Origin: Silene conica
Lineage: Eukaryota; Streptophyta; Magnoliopsida; Caryophyllales; Caryophyllaceae
Length of the DNA: 64,000 nt
Assembly (NCBI GenBank): GCA_029255685.2
Contig: CM055317.2
Span: 71,289,460-71,353,459, forward strand
Reading direction: 5' to 3'
Below, in pieces: positions 20,421 through 32,534 of this stretch; the stretch's first letter is position 1; every line of letters begins with the position of its first letter. The position numbers and the translations under genes are program-made. A model generated the notes under the pieces. The model was not told the DNA's origin. It saw nothing but the letters and a program-made list of their open reading frames with translations, and did no database searches.

Positions 20421-23243
20421 TTAATGTGTCCGGTTTTTTTATTGTTTGTTTTTTTGGTTTGGGTTTGATGAAGATTATGAATGAGATTGATGGAGAATTA
20501 GAGAATATTATATAAAATAAAGTTGGTATCTACAAGTGGTAATTAATTATGGATTAGTGGGTAATTAATCGCGTAATATTCGGTTTATTCGGGCGGAAAC
20601 GAGTTGAATTGAAATGAATATAGTTGAGCTAATTGAACGGAGGTGACGTGAATTACAATATATCGATTATATTTCTATCTAAAATCTAATATAGTACGTA
20701 TCAGACCTCTTTGTTGAGATCTTTAAACAAATTTTTACATTCATACTAGTGGATGGTCGGAAATTTACACTCATCTATAAGATATTCAATAAAAGAAAAT
20801 AGAATGATTTACTTCGAATGATCAAACAAAACACGCACAAAAAAAGGCGACCCTCTCAAACTCGTTTATGATAGCAAATTTGGCACCATTGGATTACTCC
20901 ATTTAGTAACATCCCCCATACGATGTACTAACTCTCAAAAGTAGAAGAAAATAAAACAGATGATATCCTCCTCTTTTTTTACTCCTAGATCTTCAAAAGA
21001 ATTTTTCCAATTCTGATCGAGGTGATACAAATGACTGAATGAGTAGTGAGTTACACTACCATAGTCACCATGATGGTTATCCAAATTTGTTTGGAATTTG
21101 AAAAACTTAGCATTCTCCAAACATTGAAATTAACTGATATTTTTCGTTTTACTGAAAATTGTTTAAATCCAATTAGTGTTTCTAACAAATTATTTGATAT
21201 GCGACAAGTTCGAAAAGTTTAAGGTTTTTGTTCGAATAATTTTTTTCTAGCGAGTATTGTACTCGTTTTATCTTACCACCTTATGAAAATGAGAATTTTT
21301 TTTCTCAAAGAAGACCGAGATGAAGAGATGAGGACATTCATATTTTTTAAATTGGTTATGATTTATTGTAATTCTCCAATCGTAAAGTTCATACTATAAA
21401 CTGTTTTTACGATTGCAAGAGATCATTACATAATTCCTAATAATTAGTGCGGAGTATTCAATAAATTGTGTTAATTAGATAGCTTTTCATATTCCATAGG
21501 TTATGAAATAAGAGGATGGAACCAAGCATTTTCAATCAATATAATAATATCGATTGCATGAGTTTTCACGTCTCAGATTTCACGTCTAAATGAAAACTTT
21601 TTTTTACCTTTTAGCTTTTAATGAGTTTTCACGTCTTGGATTTGTTTTACCTTTTAGCTTTTGACTTATATAAAAACTTTTTTGGTAGGTTAAAAGAAGT
21701 TAAATTGAACTAAATGAAAATTAAATTAAAATGAACTGAATGAAATTGAGCTTAATTGCATGAGTTTTAAATAAAAAGTTAATTTGAATAGAGCAAAGCT
21801 AAACTAAATAAATGCGTTGTTTAACCAGGTTTTAAAAGTATTTTCGTAAATAAAAAATAAAAGTTAGGTCAAACACTATTGTTTACATGTAGTTCGAAAC
21901 CTGCCTTTTAAACCACTAGAGGTATAACTAGCAAATTGTACATATAATTTTCGTTGTATTTATAAAATTATATCACATGCCAAAAATAATATTTGAGTGA
22001 ATATTATATTATTCCCAAATTCCGTCCATATAAATTTCGTTAAAATGAAATATTTGGGAGGTGATATTTTTAAAAAGTAAAACAATATTTGAGTGAATAA
22101 TATTTTTTATAGTTTGTATATGTCGTAATATTTTAGATAATAATAATAATTCAATGAGATAATTCTACCGAATTATACTCCATCGTATGACACATGTAGA
22201 TGACCGTTTGGCCTAAATATTAAATTGGATGACATTTGATCATATTCTTGAAATCAATTGGAGGACCACGTAAATTTAGCAATCGGTCTTTTCTGGCCTA
22301 CTCATCACCATTCCGGTTTTATTAAGCATGATACTTTTTAATACCAGCAAATCTCCCTATATCTGTCATAAATTAGTGACGGGTCAAATATTACTCAGAT
22401 TAATGAAAAAGACAAAATAATGTACTATTACCAAAATATTTTACTTTTGTCATATGTCTCCATATAAATATTACTTGACCCATCAAAACTTGCGACGGAT
22501 ATCTCCGTCACAAACGAAAATTTGGATTTTAATTCCCCACCCAATCCCTACTTTTTAGCAATCAATGAAGTATGAAATATTTCTAAATAGAGGTGCAAAT
22601 GTGCAATGTTATTAAGTATCGATGTTATTACGTTCATGGTCGTACAATTTGGGTGTAAATCTTTTTCAGCTATCTACACCACCACTACCTTTTCACTAAT
22701 TCTAATTAAAAACGGACACTAGCCGTTACAAGTTAAAAATGGATAATTTTTTCTCACAAAATGTAAGTTATATGGCCCATGAAAATGCTCAATTTTTCTC
22801 CACTTGTGACTTGTCTTCCCATTTGCATTGTTGTGAGAGGTATACTATTCGTCTTCGGCTTGTGGCGGATAGTATCCGTCTTCAGCAAGACTCCTTCTAC
22901 CTTTTAGGCACAAAATTCATTTATGACGGTGTCGCAAACTTGTAACATATATATGCATGTTACTAGGGACTTATTGCTTTTTAGGTAGTATGAATACTTA
23001 TTTTAACTAGTTGTTTCGTGTCGGCACTGTCTAACCAACACTTAAAGAGATTGATTTGAAGATGAATTTGAGTGGAAAAGTATAATTAGTTATAGCAACG
23101 AGTGAATTGTATCACCTGTATACAAATGACTGTACATATTTTGAGTTTTTTAATAGAAATTTCGAGTTTTAGTGGAAAAAATATGAGCTATATTATAAAG
23201 TTTATGAACTTCTTTACGAAATATTAAGCTTAGAAAATTATTA
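20421..23243. other. Intergenic DNA between PAT1 and Stowaway
   Basis: A TATA-like TTATATAATA on the minus strand near 20500-20512 may serve PAT1. A degenerate Tourist-like fragment is near 21680-21830. A MITE-like segment at 22372-22510 has gacgggtcaaatatt at one end and gacggatatctccgtcac at the other. A related cggatagtatccgtc piece is at 22862-22885. No gene is supported. Confidence 0.45.
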
Positions 23244-23501
23244 CTCCCTCCATTCTTTTTATATCACCCAACTTTTGTTTTGACACTATTCACAATAGAG
23301 CATTCAACGTCAGTTTTTCTCTCAATCCGTTCACGGAAATATATTCATGTGAGATCTTTTTTGGATTGTCTTGATAAGAGGATTAAGAATATCAAACTTT
23401 TATAATTTTTAGTAGTATGTAGCTAAAGATATAATCAAAACAAAATGAATATCGGCAAACGTGAATAATGAAATGGGGTGATATAAAAAGAATGGAGGGA
23501 G
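23244..23501. mobile_element. Stowaway MITE (Tc1/Mariner)
   Basis: The ends CTCCCTCCATTCTTTTTATA and its reverse complement are flanked by TA (23242-23243 and 23502-23503). The element is 258 bp, AT-rich and non-coding. This is the classical Stowaway terminus and target. Confidence 0.9.
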
Positions 23502-25359
23502 TATATAATTAAAACACAATACATCTGAATTCAACTATATTTTATTTTTAATATAAAAAAATTAAAATATAACTCAAAATAGTTTAAAAACTCAACAAAT
23601 ATATACACAAGCTCAACTGAATGCATCTTGGTTGTAAGCTTTTTATACATTTGGTTGTATAATCCTTTTGTGTTAGTTACAGTCAAAACCAATTTTTTCT
23701 TCACTTATTTAAATTTAATATTAAATACATTACAAAAATAGGATCACATGTTATTTAAAATTATAAAGTATATTTTATTAAATTTAAATAGCGTAAGTCT
23801 TAAATTTCATAAAATGTCATATTATATGTCTGTATGTATGCTACTGTTACCTTCAGGATGGCTCACAAAGTCAGGGTATTCTGTAGACTGTAATCGAATT
23901 GTCCATATACGATATGACACACGCCTCCACTACGTCGACTGGTCGTCATATTTGTATGATATAAACTAAATATGAGTGGCGAGTCTCTTATATATAACTA
24001 AACTTGACTTATTTTGGTTTTTTAACGTGGGACTACTCGAGTTGCTACCCAAATAATTTCAAAGCTAATATTGGATTTGAAGATTGTAGGCAAACATAGT
24101 CTCCATTTGTTGGCTGAATATATCAACGCATGCGTACGACTTACAAGTATGCAACGCAATCGTTGACATCTCGCAGCACTACTGTATTATTTGAGTACTT
24201 GACGATCCAATCTATTTTATATTCTACTTGCATATTTAATGTTTAGGTCAAATAATAGCAACGAACGTTGACATCTCTTATTCACGACATAACCACATTC
24301 ATTAAAGTTCAAGATTATTACATTATTTTGAATTCGAGTTATTTATAGTTTACAATTTGGAGACGTTCAAGTTAAAATGGATCAGTATAATTTGAGTTTG
24401 ATTCGATTTCAGGTATATTATTATCGAGTTAAATATAGTTAACGGTTAATATATAATAATAAACATTTTAAATTTTGGATCAATTTGAGTCAAATGTCAA
24501 ATTCGTTCGTTTCTCCGTTCAAAGCAATGTTCTGTGTTTCTGACTAAACTCATAAGTTGTCAAGTTGATTAAGGACATTGACCCTTCTAATTAAAGCACC
24601 ATGTTCTTACAAAATACCTATTGAATTTGGACTTTTTTACCATTATATTACAAACTTCCTCTGTTAGAGTGATAAAGTAACAGGTTTGTAACGGGCCAAT
24701 TATTACCCATAAAAATAAATAAGACAAAAAGTAGTATATATGCATGAGAAATCTTAAATGATTTATCTTTATCTTTCTATTTCGATTTTATTTGACCCGT
24801 CACAAGTTTGAGACGGATACCGACTCTCACAAGTCACAAATAAGAATTTGTGTGATTAGTTTAATCCTCACAATATATATATAAAAGTCAATAAATACAA
24901 AACTTAGAGCACGCACTCTCATGTGCTACATGTTGGTCTCTTACCTTGAAGAAATAGGAAAGTGTAATTATTTTACAAGACAACAAGTTATACCACCCAT
25001 TTGTCGTTTGGTTTCGGGATGAAACCTTCCTTAACCATACCCACAAGTGAATCAAATAAAAGTAATTAATTACTCGAACCCGCCTAAACCGAATCTATTT
25101 TTAATCAAAGAAGTAGAAGTTGAATCAACGGATAAAATGTATTTACATACACAATTGTATTAAAAAAGGCCGTCAAAATTGAGCCTCCTGAGGTCATTGA
25201 TTCAACTGCACAATAAGAACAAATTTCGTCAAACATCCATGCTTTAAGTGACGAAACCAAAAATTAAAAATCTGAGTCGAAAAATTTCAAAGAAACAAAC
25301 GAGCACGCATATATCCATACTTAAGAAAATAAAAAATTTAACGAAAAATCGCATTAACG
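23502..25359. other. Intergenic AT-rich DNA
   Basis: No gene is recognised. A gacggat-family MITE segment lies at about 24690-24825 (aacgggccaattatt... to ...cccgtcacaagtttgagacgga). The remainder shows no structure I can name. Confidence 0.45.
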
Positions 25360-26295
25360 TTAATGCTGCTTTTTAGTTTTTTCATATGCTTTTCTTAAAA
25401 TAAAATTACTTACAAAATTACGACAATAAAATAAAATAGTTTGTTCACCTGATTTGGAATCACAATTTGTAGTAGAATTAAAACTTCCACAAAAACATAA
25501 CTCGACAATTCCACCACCATCATCACTACTAAACCCACACGCGCCACCAGTAGCCTCACACGCGCCACAGAACGCGTCGTGTCCTTGGACCGAGTACTTC
25601 ACACGTATGCCGTATGACCACTCGTGCGGCCCATCAACTCTAAGTGGGGCCAAACTATAAGCACTACTATACCCTTGGCAGCCCAATTTAGTAAGATTTA
25701 CACCTTGAGAAGGCCCAAGTTCTTCAAATGCAACCCCACAACATTCCGGCGGACCTGACCCGTAAACCAGATCCAAATTATTTGGGCTTATATCTGCCCA
25801 TGCTGGACACCTATAATAGTCATCACAACTCAAGCCTGATATGTTCCTACATACCACATGCTTGGTTGGAAACCCTTGAAAAAGTGGTGATTTCCTGGAG
25901 CACCCGATTAAAAAAAACGCGTTATCAGGTGCTGGAGTCAAGTACGGGACCCGCCATGGCTCGACCACAAACCCATTTCCTTGGGAACCAAGTTTAATTG
26001 TTTTGCAATTTGACAAGTTTGGGTCAGACAATGTGAGGGCTTGAAACGGGTAGTCTATGTTCAGGACCCTATATGACCCTGAACTTATATGAAACATAAG
26101 TACATCATTGATGCAATATAAGAGGTCTCGGTAACCCGGGTGCCCACACCCGGGTTTCAGCCCAAATGGGTAATCAATAGTTATATTGCCACAATACGAT
26201 CTACAAATGTTACTGTGTCGATAACTTGTACATAAGGGGATTAGTAACGCCGGGATTAGATATATAAATAGAGTTTTGGATAGCGAAGATTGCAT
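25360..26295 (-). CDS. GUB_WAK domain (galacturonan-binding) secreted protein
   Basis: The 311-residue frame starts MQSSLSKTLFIYLIPALLIPLCTSYR, a typical signal peptide cleaved near residue 24. CRSYCGNITIDYPFGL and the following CG-x-PGYRDLLYC begin the wall-associated-kinase galacturonan-binding domain, about residues 31-100. Further cysteine-rich blocks follow: SNC, LIGCSRKSP, CRNISGLSCDDYY, PPECCGV and a C-terminal CGACEATGGACGF...CFC of the WAK-associated type, up to residue about 275. There is no kinase and no clear membrane helix. The role of such single-domain proteins is thought to be in the cell wall, perhaps binding pectin; this is inferred from family. The last 35 residues after NCDSKSG look unlike the domain, and a GT at that point could be an intron donor, so the real C-terminus may differ. 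Confidence 0.85.
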   Translation of the reverse strand: MQSSLSKTLFIYLIPALLIPLCTSYRHSNICRSYCGNITIDYPFGLKPGCGHPGYRDLLYCINDVLMFHISSGSYRVLNIDYPFQALTLSDPNLSNCKTIKLGSQGNGFVVEPWRVPYLTPAPDNAFFLIGCSRKSPLFQGFPTKHVVCRNISGLSCDDYYRCPAWADISPNNLDLVYGSGPPECCGVAFEELGPSQGVNLTKLGCQGYSSAYSLAPLRVDGPHEWSYGIRVKYSVQGHDAFCGACEATGGACGFSSDDGGGIVELCFCGSFNSTTNCDSKSGEQTILFYCRNFVSNFILRKAYEKTKKQH

Positions 26296-27099
26296 AATTT
26301 GTGTTGAAAACCGAGATTTTGTAAGTAATTTGAAAGAATGTTAAGATAGAAAATGAGGATGAATGGAAGTTAGTATTATTAAGTCTTAATAAACACTTTA
26401 AAGTAGTTGTTCTTGTCTTGTGAAGATACGTTGCTTGAAAATGTAAGCTAAGTAAATGAACTACTTTTTTTTTCCCAGGTGATAAAGTATTGTAAGAAAC
26501 CTTTGGTCTACTGCAAGTACTCGATCATGTGATTTGAGGAATCTAATCTCTTGTTTCTTTTTATGTCGGAAGAGAGTTATAAAAACGATTTTGATATGAT
26601 ATAATATGATTTCAGATTATGATGAGTACATTTTTCGCGACTTCACAAATTAAGCTAGTTGACATTAACAAGAATCTGTTCTCTGATGACGTCCAATTAG
26701 TTTGATCATTTAGATTATGCTTGAAAGAGATGCAACTTAACTGATAAACAAGATTTGCATGATTTTTTTAACAATCAGATTAACGAGTTCTACAATTTGA
26801 CCATAAAGTTGGATTGTGGACCAACCCATGTATTGGTTGCTATTTGATAAACAAATAGATATATGTCAAGTATTTTTCCATTTATTTAAAAATCTTTCTT
26901 AGAATGGGAAAGGAAAATAGATAATTAAAATAAAATGAGTATAAGGTAAAACGAATTTCTACAAAAGTAAAAAGTATATATAATTGTATTGCTTTTATGT
27001 TTGTCATACTTAAACTTTCTAATTTGCATGAGATTTGAAGTAGGGATGATACAAAGTAAACCAACAAAGAGTACTATTTGTGGCATACTTGAATTATTA
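26296..27099. other. Intergenic DNA
   Basis: AT-rich, with no gene or named repeat. The GUB_WAK promoter must lie at its left end, but I see no distinctive element. Confidence 0.4.
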
Positions 27100-27732
27100 C
27101 CGAATCGCGAAAGGTCGTCGACGTTTTGTAAAAAATCGTCGACGTAATTCATAATAATTACCAAACCTATCCTTCCTCAACAACAAAACCTCTCTAAATT
27201 CAAACACTCACCCAAAGCCCTCACCCACCCACAACCACGCACCACCACCGCACGACCACCACCTGCGGCACCAAGACCACACCCCCACCCCACGGCCACC
27301 GTACGACCACCCCACGGCCACGGTAAGCAATTTTTTTTTGTTGTTTTAATTAATTTGTTAGTCTTAATTATGGTTGTATTATGTTATTGTTGTCATTGTT
27401 TATGTTAATTAGATTAGATTTGTTAGTTTTAATGTTATTTGTTAATGTTTTTGTTATTTTTTCAAATTTGATTCATAATTTGTTTTTGTTATTGTTTGTT
27501 GTTGTTCTTGTTGTTGTTGTTGGTATTGTTGTTTTTGTTATTGTTGTTGTTGTTGTTGTTGTTGTTGTAAGATTAGAACGGGCTAGAAATCGAAAACACG
27601 TAGGTTTGGACGTAAGAGGGGCACGGTGGGTCTGGGTAAGGACGTGGGAGGGGCACGACTGGGCTAGGAAGGGACGTGGGAATGGGGTGGTGGGTACGGG
27701 TAGGGACGTGGGAATGGGGTGGTGGGTATGGT

Positions 27733-27808
27733 TTTTTTACGTTTAGGGTTTAGGGTTAAGGGCTTAGGGTTTAGGGTTTAGGGTTTAGGGTTTAGGGTTT
27801 AGGTTTTT
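27733..27808 (+). repeat. Telomere-type TTTAGGG repeat inside MULE copy 2
   Basis: About nine to ten copies of tttaggg, two of them slightly changed (ttaaggg, cttaggg), lie in the leader of the element. This is the canonical plant telomere unit. It is interstitial here, more than 27 kb from either edge of the window's coding landmarks. Confidence 0.9.
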
Positions 27809-27869
27809 TTGTTTATGTTTTAACCGTATGTTATCAATTTTAATAGTTTAAATTTTGTTGTTTTCAGGA

Positions 27870-28301
27870 ATGGCAACCATGCCGTTGAACGATGAAACTT
27901 GGCTTTCACAACGGATTGCAGAAGCTGAGACAGATCTCGCAAGCCATGCAGCGGAAAACCCGATGGTGAAAGCATCTCTTGAACATCAACGCGACTACTG
28001 GATCAAGAGGCGTGACGCAGTCCGGTTAGTGAACGAAGCTGCAAGTTCGTACCCTCGACGTCCTGACACTCGCCGCCTTGCTGAAGCGAGAAACATGATA
28101 CGTCTTGAGCCCCCAGTCTCATCTCAACAGGCAATGCATGTGTATTGCAAAATTATGGACGTCATTAGAATGTATGAAGATAATCACCCCGATGTTAGCG
28201 GTTCTCCTGAGATGCGTGGTTGGTGGGAGTTCGAGAAGACTTTTTTACGGATAACCGGGGTCATCCCTGTGTATTTTTCGTTTTGGGCCAATGAGGTCTG
28301 A
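27870..28301 (+). CDS. Small hypothetical protein in MULE copy 2
   Basis: The 143-residue protein starts at the ATG following ttttcag|ga, the same acceptor context as the PMD gene of copy 1. It starts MATMPLNDETWLSQRIAEAE and is Arg/Glu-rich and helical; residues about 10-60 look like a coiled helix, followed by WWEFEKTFLRITG and a hydrophobic C-terminus. It has no signal peptide or known motif. It takes the place the PMD gene holds in copy 1, with opposite orientation to the transposase, so it may be an accessory gene of the element. I do not recognise the family. Confidence 0.6.
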   Translation: MATMPLNDETWLSQRIAEAETDLASHAAENPMVKASLEHQRDYWIKRRDAVRLVNEAASSYPRRPDTRRLAEARNMIRLEPPVSSQQAMHVYCKIMDVIRMYEDNHPDVSGSPEMRGWWEFEKTFLRITGVIPVYFSFWANEV

Positions 28302-28643
28302 ACGACGGGATGTATTAGTTAACTGTTATGACTGTTATGCAACTTTGTTTTAAAATTAGTTAACCTTTATCTTTGTAATTTGTTAACTTTTTAGTAGTGA
28401 AGAAGGTTTGTTTGACAATGAAATCGCTCTGTTTTATTGAACGTTTGTAATTTGTTAACTTTTATCTTTGTAATTTCTTTCATAATGAAATCGCGATTAC
28501 AAACAACATGAAAACAATTCGAAATTGTAACGGTAACATTTTGAAATTTGAAATCACAACGGTTACATTTCAATATTACAACCTAAACAATACAAATAAA
28601 TCTCGAAGTACAATTTGAACCCGGGGGAGGCTGTCTTCGGCGC

Positions 28644-31600
28644 CTAGTTCAAGGTGTTGTTCCCATTAAAGTATGCCATCTTTCGATGTTCGACGCGTAC
28701 AAGTCGGCAATGTGCAACTGCAGGTTCTCTTACCCACTCCCAACAAAGATCGATCAGTGGCATGGGTGCTTCGCTCAGTGGGCCACTGTAGTGCAATCTC
28801 ATCCAATGGCTATGATAGTGTACGATCCACATGACACCGTACGACCTCGACTCGTGACCCGTGGCCCTCAGCGGTAAGAATGTATAACAATTCCAATGCC
28901 TGACTCCTTTGTCCGTCCACTGCCCGATACAACAGATAGTCCAGTTAAACAACGACGCAAAGGCGGTCAAATACTCGGAAGACATCCAATGAAATTCACC
29001 GCAACCCCCGCTCCCGGTAAACTCGATAGCCCTCAATGTATGATCCCATCTGCTCAAAAGCGGAGGTGTACGAGGAGACTCATCAAACACTGTCTTGTAC
29101 ACATCGTTTCCCTGAATCTCTCTAAGACACCACACTCTCATGACCAAGTGGTCCTCCTGCCGACCCCGGGCGGCATGCGATATCACCCTATAACCACAAT
29201 GACCATCAGCAACCACATCAGCCCAACCATCAAAGTGCGCCCATAAGTCTTGGGGGACGACATATTTTTTGGCCCAAGAACATAAAGGTCCCGTTTTGTA
29301 ACCGACCTCCAACGGTGCACCAATAGGTCCATCTCCGAAATCAGACACCGTACTGACCGAAGGTGTCGTCGAAGGGCTAGAAAAAATCTTGGCACATCTT
29401 CGGGCAGCATGCTCAAAAGCGGACTTGTTCCGAGTAGTGGAACCCCTCGGTCTCCCCTTAGGGTTTTCTCGAATCTCAGGTGGACGAATATCTTCATCTG
29501 CCGGGTGGAGACCATCTCGAAGTTTCTCAATGATTACCCGTCGCTTCGCCGGATCGCTATATCTAGCCTGCTCTATAAGAGCATCAAACTCATCATCATC
29601 GGTCTTCGGCCTATATTCGGAACTGTCATACACCAAAGTCCTCCAAAACAAGTGCACGTCCTCAACGTGGACCCTCCTACCGTTTCTTTGCATCAGAATC
29701 ATAATGCAAGCACAAGGCAACCCGTGAGTAACCTGTATCGCACATCCACAATGCTCTTCAAGCCCGTTCCCCAGCTCCATCCCTCTCTTAACCTCAGCTT
29801 CCAGTAACCTAATGGCTTTGATAGACACATGATTTCGCAATAAGGAGAAAAACGGTCCAACACTTACAGACTTGGTCATCGACGTCTGTAACTCATGTCG
29901 AATCTTGGAGTGTTGTGGAGTGTTGAGCTTCAAGCATGCCGTGAATACGAGTCCACATAGTGTCGAGGTTCAAGTTTTGACTCTTCAACCAAGCTTTCAG
30001 GAGGGAATGACACGACTCTACCCGGGAAGTGGCCGTGTTACCGAGGTGAAAGTATTTGTTCGTATAGAAAACAACGAACTTCTTCTTGTAATGCGCCATG
30101 TTCTCATCACATACCCGACCAAATCTACCCAAGTTTCAGAAAAGGCTTCCCATGCTCTCCCAAACTCAGCTTGTCTGGTTGCATTGATCACGCGGTACCA
30201 ACCCGTTTCTTTACTATGCATTATCATGTCTTGGTACATCATCATCTTTCTTGAATTTTTTACTCTGGTCTCCATGGCTTTGTTCACATGCCAACGACAC
30301 AAAATGTGAGAAGTTTCCGGATAGAGGTCCTCAATAGCCCGGATCAAGCCCAACTCTCGGTCAGTGACAAGAGTAGGCATAGGTGACGCCCCCAGAAGTA
30401 GCTCCTCTAATCTCCGCAACATCCACCCATAAGATGTATCATTTTCAGACGGAAGGAGAACAGTGGCAATTAAGAAGGAGGATCCGACCGGTGTCACGCC
30501 AACTATCTCAATAAGTGCAATCTTCAAAACATTGGTCGAGTAGGTAGCGTCGATAAGAGCCACATATGGGTAAGCACGGAATAGTTTGACGGATTCCGGA
30601 TGACACATAAACACATGAGTTAACTCTTTCGTATCGGGATCTGATTCGTGCCACTCCACATATTTGGCAGCAACTGCTACAGCCAACAGTTGTTGAGCGG
30701 GATTCCTACTTTCTCTCATCTCACGCCGAACCTTGTTCGACTCGCTATAAATTTGGGTGCTACTTGGTTGGGGTTTTTCCGGGGTCCTTTGATGAAGAGC
30801 GTTCTTGATATCCCTCGGCGGAATCGACGCCCGCACTTGTTGCCTCACAAATTCTTTCTCTTCGGCATCCAAGCCGGCAAAATGTCTATCCCCATCTTTG
30901 TAGGTCGCTACTTCGTGGTTGTGAAAACCCGTGTTAGTCGAAGTAATAATGTACCAAGCAATCGTCGGCTTCCCATCATCCAAATGGGCGTACTCCTGCA
31001 CCGCTCGATTCCCAAACAAACATCCGCACTTAGCCGACCCTCTCTTAGTAGAATTCTCCGGTTTCTCAGGATCGATCTTCTTTCTGGTTCGGTCGTACCT
31101 TGAACAACGGAAGTACGACTCGAGCAACTCCGGTTGTTTGCGATTTTTCGCCCCATTTGTTGCCTTCACTAAGGCAAAACCATTATCGATAGCTATTTTT
31201 TGAGCCCAGTCAAACGCCTCATCCCGACTATCAAAAGATGTTTCCGTCTCAAATAATCGGTTGTAATTAACCTCATTTCCACCAAACTCCTCAAACGAAT
31301 CCTGTTAATACGCAAATTTGGTAAGGATTATATTAAAAAATATTAAAAACCACTTAATTTATGTTAAAAACTGAGTAAAAATAACGGAAAGAAAAGGACT
31401 TGAAAACTGGCCGTCCAAGCATGGTATGGACGTGAACAGTGCACGTCCAAACCATGCATGGACGTGTACTACTCACGTCCATGCATGGTGAGGACGTGAA
31501 TAGTACACGTCCATGCACGGTTTGGACGTGTACTATTCACATCCATACCATGCTTGGACGGCTACTTTTGCCGTCCTCTCCACGCGAAGACGGCCATTTT

Positions 31601-31776
31601 TCAAGTCTATTGCAAAAATTCGATTACGTTTAGTGTGTCTAATTCTATGGCTTCTACGATTAATTCAACCTAATTTCAACTAAAGGGCTTAAACATGTAA
31701 TTCAACAAAAATTAATTGAAAAAAAAAAATTAAGATTTTAATTATTTACCGATGAATCGTTGTCGTCGTTTGACAT
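28644..31776 (-). pseudogene. MULE transposase fused to OTU-like protease, frameshifted
   Basis: Exon 1 (31776-31750) encodes MSNDDNDSS and ends at a GT donor; exon 2 starts at 31301. The N-terminus has a FAR1-like DNA-binding part with CGCLF...FHNHEV spacing (about 30890-31110). The DDE transposase follows: D in LIDATYS (about 30550), D in TDRELG (about 30361), the CRWH motif (about 30292) and the E in RVES (about 30017). A SWIM-like C-x-C finger with GLPCAC lies near 29705-29740. The C-terminus has an OTU-type cysteine protease: DGHCGYR with the presumed catalytic Cys at about 29197, and HSHW with the His at about 28806. Frameshifts near 30090 and 29930 break the frame between the transposase and the rest. 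The OTU part alone is open for 429 codons. Function of the OTU part (deubiquitination) is family inference. Confidence 0.85.
31405..31565. repeat. Palindrome array in MULE copy 2
   Basis: Units such as gtccaa(g/c)catggtatggacgtg alternate with their reverse complements, with aatagta/tactatt spacers, as in copy 1 at 10709-10895. It lies in intron 1 of the transposase gene, about 400 bases from the right end. Confidence 0.8.
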
Positions 31777-31955
31777 TGAATCGTTGTGTTGTTTGATGTT
31801 GTTGTTCGATGTTGAAACCGTTTTTTCGGATTTTATGTTGTTTTTGTTTCAGAGAAAAGAAGGTAGAGAGATAAAGAGAAAAGGGCATGCAATGTCTTTT
31901 TTATAGAAAACGCCGACGATTTTTCGCAAAACGCCGACGACCTTTCGCAACCCCC

Positions 31956-32534
31956 GATTATTATTAGCTTGCCTGAGCAGAGTCGTGAGGCCGAGCTCGA
32001 GCAACACTTCCACTATTGACTTCAAGCTCGAGCTATGATTTCCGAGCTTGACAAGGTCGAACTTGAGTCGAACAAGTGTATGAGCTTAAGCTAAGCGACC
32101 ATAGACTCACCTTCGGCCCAACTTCTGAACTACAGTAGAACAAATTATTTTGAAAATTTCGACGTTATTTCATATTCTTTTTTATTTTATGTGAGAGCGG
32201 GGTATAAAAGATCACACAAATGGTGATTTATATTAATAATCTAAACAAACTCGTTGTTTTATTCAATTTCAATTGAAAATCATATGAAACCGACACTTTC
32301 ATTCACCAAATCAATATCAAAATTAGTGATCCCCATTACAAACGTGAAATCTGTGATATGCAAATTTATCACTAATGAAATACCCCACTTGGTAGGCATG
32401 GTAAATAAACAAACAACATTTTAATCACAAATTTATTCTATAGCACAGTAAATCACACTAGTATTTAAACTGTGATTAGTGATTACCGATTACTGATTAC
32501 TGATTAGTACAAACAAATCAATTAGTGTTAGTCG
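31956..32534. other. Intergenic DNA upstream of the esterase
   Basis: The part 31975-32130 contains several gagctcgag/aagctcgagct pieces that resemble degenerate hAT-MITE sequence. AT-rich DNA follows to the start codon. No TATA box is clear. Confidence 0.4.

Larger units (their letters stand above)
27100..31955. mobile_element. Mutator-like element copy 2 (transposase-OTU)
   Basis: The termini match copy 1 (CCGAATCGCGAAAGG at the left; GGGGGTTGCGAAAGG at the right, read inward), with AATTATTA at the left (27092-27099) and GATTATTA at the right (31956-31963) as 8-bp target repeats, 7 of 8 matching. The element is 4856 bp. It carries a small plus-strand gene (27870-28301) behind a leader with a splice acceptor and a large minus-strand transposase gene with an OTU-like domain (28644-31776). 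A telomere-like repeat and a GACGTG array are in the left leader, and a palindrome array lies near the right end. Two frameshifts in the transposase make this copy probably inactive. Confidence 0.88.

Noticed and set aside
27381..27746. 121-codon plus-strand frame in MULE copy 2
   Set aside because: Val/Leu-rich translation of the gttgttgtt run and of the gacgtggg array.
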